Of a stretch of DNA of 64,000 nt, positions 11,771 through 22,116 are shown piece by piece. The stretch lies in contig CM034108.1 in the NCBI GenBank assembly GCA_019914945.1, positions 2,738,001 to 2,802,000 on the forward strand, read 5' to 3'. The notes beneath the pieces are model-generated. The model did no database searches, was not told the DNA's origin, and saw only the letters and a program-made list of their open reading frames with translations. Source of the stretch: Typha latifolia (Eukaryota > Streptophyta > Magnoliopsida > Poales > Typhaceae). Position 1 is the first letter of the stretch; the number at the start of each line of letters is the position of its first letter. The translations under genes and the position numbers were made by a program.

Positions 11771-13187
11771 CTTGACATACTAGGAGGAGGTTGGAATGAG
11801 AACAGTCTCCTATACCACAAAGTTCAATACTTTGAAGGCAAAGACTAGAGAAGAGAATTAAAAGAAATGTTGTGAACTCAATTTACCTTTTGGGCTGGTC
11901 TCTTGGCTTTTGGACCAAAACTTTTAGGCAAAAAATTTAACTTGCAAAAGCTCGTTTACCTATTACTGCAAACAAATTCGGTCTACCTTTAGAAACCTAC
12001 ACAAAAAGTAACGGCATTCCACCTTAAAAGCAACAAGACCAGAGGAGGAAGGAAGTGAAACCCAACTCCAAGATTATGTCTTGAATCTTGAAATTACGAA
12101 CTGGGTATGTTGTAAACTAGCAAACCTTGTTCCTCTTCAAGTCCATAACTTTTTCAAATCAAACCATGGAATTCTAACGAAGAAGGTCAGTAAATAAGAT
12201 GGTCAAAAGGCTTTTAGAGAAGAAAGGATTTGCACAAAGGAAATGGATAAAAGATCTCTACACTACTAAACATTACACCAGAAAAGGAATTGACGGTCTG
12301 AAACGCTCAACTTTAAGAGATGGCAGGAAAAGTAGGCATAAAAATAAGAAGGAAAAAAAAATATGTAAATGAGGGGGTTATTTAATAACTCACGGTCGTG
12401 AAAGCGAAATGGCAACCGGGAGTTTGTACAGACAGAGGGGGTCAACAGTGAGTGAGTAAATGTTCATGAAAGCGGAAGTCTCGGAGAGCCAAATGGAAAT
12501 GGAAATATCTCAGAGTTAGGTAGGAAGTGGACGTTAAAAGCGGAGAAGATGATAGATAAGAGAGACAACGCGTGAGTGAGGGGGGTAAAAGGCAAAAGTG
12601 GCTTCGTATTCAAAGATTTCTATTTACAAGTGGCCGGTCTCAATGATTTCAAGCATCTAGACAAAGGAAAATTACCACTTTTTTTTCTGAAAAAAAAATT
12701 TATATGCTAGCTTATGCTGAAGGAATGTCTCGTGTGGACACCTACATGATACGATCCAAGCAATGATATATATAACATCATATGTATGGAAGATTTATGA
12801 CAGTAGCTACTCATATGATAAGAGATTTAGGGTGGTTAGGATAGACTTCTTTGGCCCTAAGTCCAAAGAATGTTCGAAATTCAATCCAAAGTACTCAACT
12901 GCAAGTTCCATCATGGCTTGAAATACCAAATGCTCTGTTTCGAATTAACTTGCTGGGATAATACTACAAAGAGTACCTGTGTGAGCAAACGAGGCAAGAA
13001 ATAAGATACAGGTTTGCTTCTCAAATGGCAATCACAAAATAGAGAGCCATGGTAAGAATGCAATGCTAGCCAATCGTACAATTGCTAGGCCAAGCTAATG
13101 TTGGTAAAACTAATCGAGTGAAAATGTTTCAACATTACATTACAAAGCATAAAGTGGGTTCCTCTGCAACATAAGAATTCATAATGT
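11771..13187. other. Intergenic: promoter of the receptor-like gene and 3' end of the RNA-binding gene
   Basis: The 1.4 kb between two minus-strand genes has no credible open frame. The left part must contain the promoter and leader of the receptor-like gene, and the part near 13050-13187 the 3' untranslated region of the RNA-binding protein gene. No clear TATA box or repeat could be assigned. Confidence 0.6.
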
Positions 13188-15581
13188 TCATCGTCCTTTT
13201 GAAATTGCTTCATCCATCTCCTTTGGATTCGAAGGAAACAACTCTATATAACGACTCCCAAGTGTCATTCTGTCCCTCCTCATGGCAGATTTTGAGTCCT
13301 CTGCACTAGCAAACTCTACATAAGCTTCTCCTGTTGACCTGCCGTCCAAGTTGAGAACAATATGAATGTGATTCTCTGAGAGCTCATAATCCTTGAAAAA
13401 ATCAATGACATCATCTTTCCCAGCTGAATATGGTAGTCCCCTCATCCGCAGAATTCCTGTATGCTCGACGGTGTCATTTCCATCATCATTTGATCTAGCC
13501 CTTGGAGCACTTCTACTTGGGGAACCAACTTTCATATCGGAAACTTCATGTGCAATAGCACCATAATATTCTTGTCTCTTACTCCTGAAAACCTCAATGT
13601 ATCTCCGACCCATGTTTTGTTTATTTCTTTGAAGGGCGAAATCCACTTGTAGAGGATATGCCAGCACACAAAAAGCTTCTCCTGTGAACCGACCACTTTT
13701 ATGAACAAAAAGAATGTCGAGTATGTCTAAACCACGGAAGAAGTCAATAACATCAGCTTCTGTGCAGTCAAAAGGGAGGCCACGCACCCGGACAACTGGG
13801 AAAGGTGGAGGTTGGCCTGCATATCCATAGGAGGCATTATACATAAGACTTAATACTGGGGAAGCCCCAAAAAATGCCAAACCTGAATCAATGTGCTGCC
13901 TCTTGAACCCCATTTCCCGGTTATCGCCACCATTCGAATATTTCCTGCCAAGCAGAGAGTTACAGAAGAATGAATAACACATAAGTAACATTATTAATAC
14001 TTTCAAATAGCTCGACCAGTTGTACAGACATATAGAGTGCACTTGGAGTAAGCTTATTAATGTTGAAGTAATAAAAAGGATTACAATCTTATTGTGGTAG
14101 CCTATTTCGTGTTAAAATGGTATGCCAGGGAGTTCAAATTAAACTGTAGGCACAATAACTGACAGGACAAAAAGGCACTTGCCTTTTGAATAAATATACA
14201 AAAAGTGGTTATGAAATTTATCTTGTTATAGGAGACAATAGAGATAAATACACCTGTTTTTAGATAATTTTAATGCATGTTGCAAGCAAACATAAGAGTT
14301 TAAAACATGATATTCAATTTTTTATAATGATATTGAAAAGCTACAAGGCCAATAACACACTATTCTATTGCTCATAGTGAATAGCACAAGGATATTATAC
14401 TGAAGACCAAGAGAGTCACAGTAGTTACTTAAATACTGAACCAAAGTGGTGCCTTCACTTTGGCAACAGATAATGAAGAGAAAAAAAGGCATGACAAAAA
14501 GGGTTGGTTTCTACTCCTTCCATGAAAAACAGAAAGAAGTCAAGTAACATAAAAGGAATCCATGTAACAAGAAATATCATTGCAGGTTTAATGCATAAAG
14601 GGCTCTAAAGGTGTCAGGACGATCAATATTAGTAGATGTGGCTTTTCTTATCCATAGCTATATCCGACAAAGGTATATGGTCAATGAGAAGTAATCCGTT
14701 TCAGTAAACTTCTTGGTCTTGGATAAAAATTGAAAGTATTCCAATTTCCACAGTATTCAACAAGGAAAAAAAAGGATCTGATCTTATTGAACATATTGCA
14801 TTAAGAATAAAGACCCTCCACCAAAAGATAGTAAGAGGAGTGCCAAAAATCAAATGGATAGGAACTTTTACTACCCAATTTGTTTGCTATCTATAGCTTA
14901 TCAAACCATGCAGATCAAGTCTAGGATGTTAAAAAGAATAAAAGATAGATGATTAAAGAAGATTACTGTGGAATGTGGACTACAAATATCTACTTAAGCT
15001 ACAATGCCATCGGTACTAATTACCAAATACACAAACTGTGCATGAATTCCAAATTTTGATCCATGAAATAAACCACAATGAGGTGGGAATCACCCAAAGA
15101 TGTCAATCAACTAAGAAAAAGTAAGCTATTACTTTGGACAATCTGAAAGAGAAATGTAACCTGGAAAATTTGTAACTGTAATAATCAATATAACCAGCAC
15201 CATGAATGACCACACTAGAGAATAATTTAAAAAAACTGCAATAAATGAGACAACTTTGATGCAAGTACTCTGTAAAAATAAACACAAATGTCGTAAAGTA
15301 TGTTTCAACTAGAAAAAATCATAAAGATAAGATCTTTGATGAAACTAACGTTTTAGCTTCTAATCAATATTCCTTTTTCTCTTGATCCTTGTTCAATGCA
15401 TGCCAAAAGAAATGAATGCATCCAACTAACTACACCAAGATTAGATCGAGAAATAAATCGTAAAAAGAAAGCCATAAGAGCAATTGTATCGAATAATTTA
15501 AAACGAAGAAGAGATAAAGAAAGACCAACGAATGCATCAAAAATTCGCAAGAGCTTTATTCTATTACCTTTTCGGGAACAT
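13188..15581 (-). CDS. hnRNP H/F (GRSF/ESRP-like) RNA-binding protein with two quasi-RRMs
   Basis: This is a predicted nuclear RNA-binding protein of the hnRNP H/F-like class, likely acting in splicing or RNA processing. There are two coding exons, 15568-15581 and 13188-13944, separated by a 1.6-kb intron. Exon 1 contributes only 14 coding bases (MFPK and part of the next codon). The splice gives MFPKRKYSNGGDNREMGFKR in one frame, which supports this start; plant homologues have a similar Gly-rich start followed by a KR-rich stretch. The protein is 256 residues. RRM1 (about 55-124) contains VRVRGLPFDC and GEAFCVLAY. RRM2 (about 169-241) contains LRMRGLPYSA and GEAYVEFAS. These degenerate RNP motifs are characteristic of quasi-RRMs. 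The linker is Ser/Arg-rich (GSPSRSAPRARS). The ending is clean (SKGR, stop at 13188-13190). A GACCC microsatellite lies at about 15678-15697, just upstream. Confidence 0.88.
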
Positions 15582-16466
15582 TGTTCTTCCCCAAATCCTC
15601 GAATTCCGCTCTCGCTCCGGGAGCTTCCGGAGGGACGAGAAATAGAACTAGGGTTTACGAGGATACCGAACGAATCCGACCCGACCCGACCCGACCCGAG
15701 CCGCTAAAATGACGGGTGCGATAGAACTGTAGACGTTTCAGACCAGATCCGCCAAAGCAAAGGATAGAGATCTTATTGGGCTTAGATCCAAATATTATAC
15801 CCCATTAATATTCTAATCCCTTTCCGATTGTCGATTGATCTTAGAGTGTGATCACCAAAGAATTACAGAAAATATATATAAATATTAAACGACAATTTGA
15901 CTGTGAAAGAAATAAAACAAAATCTACAGATTGTTATGCCACGTGAATCCTTCGTTTATTTGACACTTGGGAGCTGCGAAAGCTCTTGCAAGGAATGCAA
16001 CTTTTTATACACAGCTTCTTGATTCATCTAAAGACAAAACCTAAGAAATTATATTTTACCCTGTGTTTTTAGGTTTTAAAGTTATTTTAATATCAATTAG
16101 ATATAAGATGAATATAATTATCATAAATAATTTTATATTTAATAATATCTCTAAATTCTACATGTGATTTAATTAAATATGATGACAAAGAAAATAGAAC
16201 GGTTGCATTTTATAGTGACACAAATAAAATTATGATTTAAGTAATTTTAGACCTATAGCTATAAGGGGCAAAAATATAATTTCCCCTTTAAAGCCATAAC
16301 TTTGTTGGTGATCACGAAAGGTACAAGTGGATTATCGATCATGTCTAATTCCCACAACCCAAAGAGCAGTCAATCCAGGTACAGTCCGGTTGAGCCCCCA
16401 CCATGAAAGCAACGCACGAGGATCCCGCGTACACGTCATCACACACCCACTAATATTACTTCCGCA

Positions 16467-16872
16467 CACGTGTCAGCACTCTCAACTCCTCTCCATGAAC
16501 AGCGAGATTAGTCATCACATCAAGAGGAAAGCTCCCTGTTAACCAAATAACCCGTGTTCCATCGCCATTGGATCTCCACTAAACCCCCAAGCAGGGCATC
16601 CTTATCCCATGGAGTGAGTGGAAAAGGACTCGGCTTTAATCGCTTGTTATTACGTGAAGAAGGCTTTATTATACGTGGGATAATTTGGGTCTTAAATAAT
16701 TAATTAAGGAGTAAAAAAAGAAACTTAAAAAATATATAGAGAGAGCCGTAGGCATCTTGGAGTGCCCTCTTTCGACAGGCATGGCGTCATGCCCCACCAC
16801 GCATGTATGGGGACCAGTCAAAACTCCACGTGTCGGGCCGTGGGTGAGTGGATTTTTGCCGACAAACACGTG
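16467..16872. promoter_or_regulatory. Cluster of three CACGTG G-box/ABRE-like motifs
   Basis: CACGTG occurs at 16467-16472 (ACACGTGTCAGC), 16827-16832 (CCACGTGTCGG) and 16867-16872 (AACACGTGATC). ACGTG also occurs near 16653 and 16674. ACGTGTC contexts match the ABA-responsive element bound by bZIP factors. The cluster lies 1.0-1.4 kb upstream of the remorin gene and about 0.9-1.3 kb upstream of the divergent RNA-binding gene. Assignment to either gene is inference. Confidence 0.5.
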
Positions 16873-17738
16873 ATCGCTGCGTGTAGTGGCGCTCCATGTC
16901 ATGGTGGGGGTCGGAGATTTGCAGTTTGGTCCCTCAAATGTTGGAACTTTTTATAGTTTAGTGTTGCATCTTTTCGTCTCGGCGCGGTAACGACTTACGA
17001 CTAGTAGTAGACTCAAGACTAGTAGTACAATGAACAATGAAAGGAGTAGATTGGGTGAGGTGAATATTAATTACCTCTAATTAAGACCGATACGGTCAAG
17101 AATCGAAATTTATAGAATTAAATACATTTTCTCCCAATAATTATATTTTATTATTGAAAACTTTTAAAATATCATAATTACGGTAGAAATTATTTCAGAA
17201 TTGATATTTCATTAGTTAAATCTAAATAATAATAATTAAAATATTCAAAAAATATATATTTTAACCTTCCATAAATTATTCTTTGTCTCTACATTCTAAA
17301 GTTAAAAGGAGAAAATATTTTAGTTATATATGTGTGTGTTTGTTAGCTTTAATAATATCTTTTTATAAATATTCAGTTAAAAAAACTAATTCTAATGATA
17401 TTTTTAAAAGAACATAATTTTTTTAATAATTATGATATTTAGAAGAATGCAGTGGCATTTTGAAAGTTTAAAAGCTGGTAATTATGTAAAAGAAAAGAGT
17501 CGGGATAAAAAATAGAGGGAGGCACGGTGATAATAAGTTATATCAACATAAGCACTTAACCCAAAATTCTAATATCCTCACACTCTTGTCCTTTTCTTAA
17601 CTAAATTTCCATAAATTTTCTACTCTCATTGGTTGGATCACTGGAATATTGGGCCATGCACAGCCTCCAGCTAGTCCGCTATCAGAAATTTACATGAAAG
17701 GGGTCCACATGAAAGATTGACATCCATCAATTAATTAT

Positions 17739-17747
17739 TATAAAAAG
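17739..17747 (+). promoter_or_regulatory. Candidate TATA box of the remorin gene
   Basis: TATAAAAAG lies 152 bases before the remorin start codon, in plus orientation and at a plausible distance for a plant core promoter with a leader of roughly 120 bases. No transcript evidence is available. Confidence 0.45.
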
Positions 17748-17898
17748 ATATCCTATTCCAAGTGCTCACTCCCCATATGCTTGCATAGTTATTTAAGAAA
17801 GTATTCGGTGCCACGCCTCTTTCCTCGGTAGATATTCCAATGGTTATTTTGATGCACAACAAACTTGATGCTCTTGTTAGCTGCTACTCTAGCTTGAC

Positions 17899-18858
17899 AT
17901 GTTGAATGATCAACGGCCGGCGAACACTGGAGATGACGACCTCGCGGATGACGCCGACTTCCGAGACATCCACGCGCTAACTCCGCCGCAGCCGTCTTCG
18001 TCGATCCGAGGCCGGAGAAGGGAGTCGTGGGAGGCCGGCAGCCACCGCTCATCGACGCTCTCTGTCGGGAGCGACGTGACACTCGGCGAGCATTTCTCGA
18101 CGATGAGTAGAGAGTTCAACGCCATGGTAGTCGCAGGATCGAACATGCAGAACGACGGAAACGGGAGCCTGAACGGGGACGTCCTTTCGAGGATCGGCGA
18201 GGAAGAATTGCAGGAAACAAATCCACTAGCGATAGTCCCGGATAACAACCCCATCCCTTCTCCCAGCCGTCCGCCGCTCGCGGAGCTTCCGGTGGACGAG
18301 GAGGTGTCGGTGCACCGGGTGAAGAAGGAGGAGGTGGAGTCGAAGATATCGGCGTGGCAGACCGCCGAGATCGCCAAGATCAACAACCGGTTCAAGCGCG
18401 ACGACGTCGTCATCAACGGATGGGAGAGCGAGAAGGTCGAGAAGGCCACCGCCTGGCTTAAGAAAATCGAGGTGTGTTCACTTTTCTTTACCCTTCTTTC
18501 CGACGGACCCAATCCATCCTAAGCCTTACCAGTCGTAGTAGGAGTTGCGATCGACAAAAGTCTCAACCCATATGAATACTTACTTAAAAAACGTTTTGTT
18601 TCTTTAAATTATTTGATATTAGATTCATTGTTATGATGAAATCAAGCGTTTGTCATCTATCTACAGAGGAAGTTGGACGAGCAGCGAGCCAAGGCGGTGG
18701 AGAAGGCGCAGAATGACCAGGCGAGGGCGCGCCAGAAGGCGGAGGAGAAACGGGCGTCGGCCGAGGCGAAGAGAGGGACGAAGGTGGCGAGGATTTTGGA
18801 GATGGCGAGCTTCATGCGAGCTGTAGGCAGAGCTCCCTCGAAGCGTTCCTTCTTTTAG
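17899..18858 (+). CDS. Remorin, probable group 4 (remorin C-terminal domain)
   Basis: Remorins are plant-specific proteins that bind the inner leaflet of the plasma membrane in nanodomains and take part in pathogen, symbiont and hormone signalling. Two exons, 17899-18471 and 18667-18858, join in phase 0 to give 254 residues. The first ATG follows an in-frame TAG at 17890-17892. The variable N-terminal region (1 to about 140) is acidic and Ser-rich, with RRRESWEAGS and the stretch FSTMSREFNAMVVAGS. The remorin C domain begins near VKKEEVESKISAWQTAEIAK and continues through INNRFKRDD, VINGWESEKVEKATAWLKK and, in exon 2, RKLDEQRAKAVEKAQND, a predicted coiled coil. The end, MRAVGRAPSKRSFF, is a basic, hydrophobic membrane-anchor-like tail. 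The intron sits at the usual place after WLKKIE. Subgroup 4 is suggested by the MLNDQR start and is less certain than the family. Confidence 0.92.
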
Positions 18859-18957
18859 CTACATGCTATTATAACAGGAACCCCTTGAGACTTTTAGTTA
18901 AGGAGTGTCCTCTTGTGGATTAATTATTACTCAGTAGTAATCAAGAAGGAGAATGGA

Positions 18958-18958
<1 letters not shown>

Positions 18959-19023
<65 letters not shown>
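18959..19023. repeat. Compound (TA)n-(GA)n microsatellite
   Basis: A short TA run (18959-18972) is followed by about 25 uninterrupted GA units (18973-19023). It lies about 100 bases after the remorin stop codon and so probably in its 3' untranslated region. Perfect long dinucleotide runs like this are usually length-polymorphic. Confidence 0.9.
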
Positions 19024-19027
<4 letters not shown>

Positions 19028-19474
19028 TTGTAGTGGTTGGTATGTAATGTTTGTGAAAATTAATGTACTTGTGAACATGCTTGATGAGAGGAATTGCATT
19101 GGATTCTGGTGTTATGTGAGGCCGGAAGAGAGTGGCAATAATGCTAGAGAAAGGGGGCACAGAGGAACAGAGAGGTGATTGAAGAGAGCAGGGGAGTAAT
19201 GTTCTTTTGTAGTTATTGGGGATATCAGACATGGCATGTGAGGCCAAGTCACTCTTGCCCCTCACTCCAGGTTAACGACTCAACATTAATTATCTTGGAC
19301 AATCTGTTAATCCAAAAATAGTCTCAAACTTAAATCGAATTTCACACCGTTAATTAATAAAAGTGGTCAATAAATGTGTCATAACTTCAGCATCAATCAT
19401 AAATGGTCGACGACCCTTTTAACAATTAACTCGAGATAATTGACTCCATTTGACAAGTGTTGCTTATATATATT

Positions 19475-19478
<4 letters not shown>

Positions 19479-19506
<28 letters not shown>
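19479..19506. repeat. (GA)n microsatellite
   Basis: About 14 uninterrupted GA units, preceded by a short TATATATATTTATA run. This is the second GA tract within 600 bases downstream of the remorin gene. Confidence 0.9.
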
Positions 19507-19510
<4 letters not shown>

Positions 19511-20224
19511 AAGGGAAAGAAAAAGTCTATTCCAAGATCTAATTGCACACTGACCAGTGCTTCACGGCACAAGCATTGATTGATCCAGTTGGTTTAGCGA
19601 GTACATTACAGTGACACTAGGAGGTAGCACTAAATACTTAAACTGAAGTCCTTCAGTTGAAGATCATTTATAAAGAGTGAAGCTAAATCTTATTCCTTAC
19701 TGCACCGAGAAGGATATAGCATAAGTTTGCACTTGCTATTGGATCATCAAAGGGTCCTCAACCTTGAATTTTTTAGTGATAAATTTTACCATATTATGTA
19801 ATTAATTTCATTTATAGGGTGCTTTATTAGCGACTAAGTAAAATGTAGATTCCATGAAGCCCAATATTTTGAACGGAAAACAAGCAATACAAGTTAGTCT
19901 TTTTCATATATGAAAGAAAGGAAAATTTCAATTCACACCTTACGTTATGTTTATCATGGAATAGTCTTCTAACAAATTTTCAGATCAATCGTGTTATATA
20001 TGCCATGAGATTTCCGAAAATCATCCCAAAAGGGTGTGTTTACAATTTAATAAAAAGGTAAGGGTTGAATTGAAAATAGTGAAAATGCAAGTATAAGCTG
20101 AAATAAAGACATAATATAGCGTGTGAAATGAAAAAGGTTGTAATCTCTTTGTTATAATGTTGGCTTAATTTAATATACTTTGCTTTTAAAATTTTGGATT
20201 ATTTTGCCCTCGTCTCCATCTTCA

Positions 20225-20238
20225 AAGCCACGTGGCTT
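20225..20238. promoter_or_regulatory. Perfect 14-bp palindromic G-box AAGCCACGTGGCTT
   Basis: The 14-base sequence equals its own reverse complement and is centred on CCACGTGG, the high-affinity G-box for plant bZIP and bHLH factors. It lies 1.9 kb upstream of the guanylate kinase start codon and about 1.1 kb before that gene's probable first leader exon. Function is inferred from motif identity only. Confidence 0.45.
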
Positions 20239-22116
20239 CTTCAGACATTTGAGCTCCTGCGTCTTCTTCTCAAAACTCCCAGTTCTTCCCTCTTAATTTT
20301 GTCAGGCCTAATCTGTTATTTAAAATATAAATCCCTGTCTATTTAAATTAAATCTCTTTTAGGCCTATCAAAATATATTACCACAGAAATAAGAAAATAT
20401 AAAAAATATTTTCTCTAACAGCATTTAGTAATTTAACACGGTACCAAAGCAGAGGTTATAAGTTTGAATTTTTTTAGTTCTACTTATCGTTTAAGTATAA
20501 AACTCCATTTATTTAAAATAAATTATTTTTCGAGCCTTAAATATCTTAATCTAGTAGAAAGAGAGAGTATTAGAACATGTTAAATATAAAATCTTATTTT
20601 TTTTTTCTAAAAACTCAAGTTTTAGAGTAGTTGTTGTGTTAACACAAATTTATATTAAATTTTTGCATCCACAAGCTTCGCGTTATGCTCAAATCCAATC
20701 AAAACTCCCAACCTTAGAGGCCATCGAAACCTTGCAGTACAATCGAGCATTTTACTGTCAACCGTAACTTCAGAGACGAATACTCCTTATTGGTAATGAC
20801 TCAACCCACCACAACTATCCCCTTTGACCCCACAATTTCTTCATCATGATCACTAATATGCAATTCAACGATGAAATCAAGACCGCATCTTTGACTTGTC
20901 TCGCCCACACTTTGAGATTTGTGTTGTCGCCACTGTTGTGGATCGTAATTAAAATATTCTCTAAGGGGGCTAGGGAGAGAAGGAAAGGAGATTTAATATA
21001 AATTGGAGAGAGAAATTAAGGGATTTGTTAAGAAATACGTTTCGTGCAAGCCTTTTTTTTTTTGGTTTTGTTGTCAGCACGGAGAAATTTGAGAAAGTAG
21101 ACAAAGGCAAAATAGTCCAAAATTTTAATTGTAGGGTTTTAAAATTTTAGGAGGCTATTTGTAGGTCTTCTATAGTTTAGGAGAGCAAGCAATATTAATA
21201 TATTAGTATTAGGAGCAAAGTATAATTAAGCCAATAAATTTTAATATATTATTTGTTACGACTTACCAATCCACCCATTGTCGACACGTGGCCATGTCAA
21301 ACTAAGGTTTCTGCCCCTATGCCGGGGGAAACGTGGAGGGAATATTCCCGTCCGTCGACGAGACGAGGTCTCTTCACGAATCCAGTACCGCCGAATTCCA
21401 TCACAACCGCGAAATTCCACCACAAAACCCTCTCTCGCTGCTCAAAATCGCAGGACTGCAAAAGGAGGAAGAAAAATGCCATCTTTAGTCGATTCCGAGA
21501 ATCCAGCGACACTTCCTTGCGTTCTTTATTCGATTCCAGCGGGCATTGTTCTTTGATAGCAATCTCCGGAAGAATATTGACGATCACAAGTTCTCTGGTG
21601 ACATTGGGGTAGATATCTTCTTCTTTTCCAATGCTGTTTGCTAATTTGTAGGTGGGTTTTTGATATTATTTTTGTTTTTGCATGATTCCGTATAGGTTTC
21701 GGTTGGCATTGATCAAAATACGATCTTTTCTGCAATGCTTCTTTCTCCTTCTCTGTGTGCACTATTTGTCATTTGGAGTCTCATTTTCAGGTTCTGTCTA
21801 TGATAGCATTTCAATAGCATGGGATCTCTAGTGATTGTGATGATGAGCTTCTGATATTAGGTTGAGATTTCAAATAACCCTGAGATTGATCCATCTGTTA
21901 TATTTTTTTTCTTCCTTAAGCCACTTCTTTTCTTGGTCGAAGATGATCTTTTCTTCCATCTGTTTCAATGACTTCTAAATTGTTTCCCACCTTTATCTTG
22001 TATGAAATATAACTGGACATCTGATTGGTTTGTCTCTTGCCTTTTGCTTCTTCTTCGTTTTCTTTATGAATGTTTTCAGGTTATAAGAGGTTGAATTGGA
22101 GCGCCGGACTTTAGAT

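Larger units (their letters stand above)
15582..17898. other. Divergent intergenic region between RNA-binding gene and remorin gene
   Basis: The 2.3 kb separates two divergently transcribed genes. The left end (15582 to about 15720) is GC-rich and probably the leader and promoter of the RNA-binding protein. The section 16300-16960 is unusually GC-rich for intergenic DNA and has several ACGT-core motifs. The AT-rich section 17050-17560 has nothing I recognise. I see no credible coding frame; the frames at 16327-16542 and 16669-16956 match nothing I recognise. Confidence 0.6.
18859..22116. other. Intergenic between remorin and guanylate kinase genes, with 5' leader of the latter
   Basis: This 3.3-kb stretch starts with the remorin 3' region, which holds two long GA microsatellites. 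The middle part is AT-rich and contains a degraded repeat near 20437-20640 and a palindromic G-box at 20225-20238. The interval 21280-21612 is GC-richer and is probably the transcription start and first untranslated exon of the guanylate kinase gene. A good splice acceptor ends at 22079, before a second leader exon (22080-22119) containing the start codon. Confidence 0.6.

Noticed and set aside
17910..18512. 200-residue minus-strand frame across the remorin exon
   Set aside because: It is the complement of a GC-rich coding exon; the plus frame carries clear remorin motifs and correct splicing.
20430..20480. Sequence resembling a retrotransposon primer-binding site (GGTACCAAAGC)
   Set aside because: No flanking LTR with TG/CA ends or target duplication could be found; too degenerate to call.
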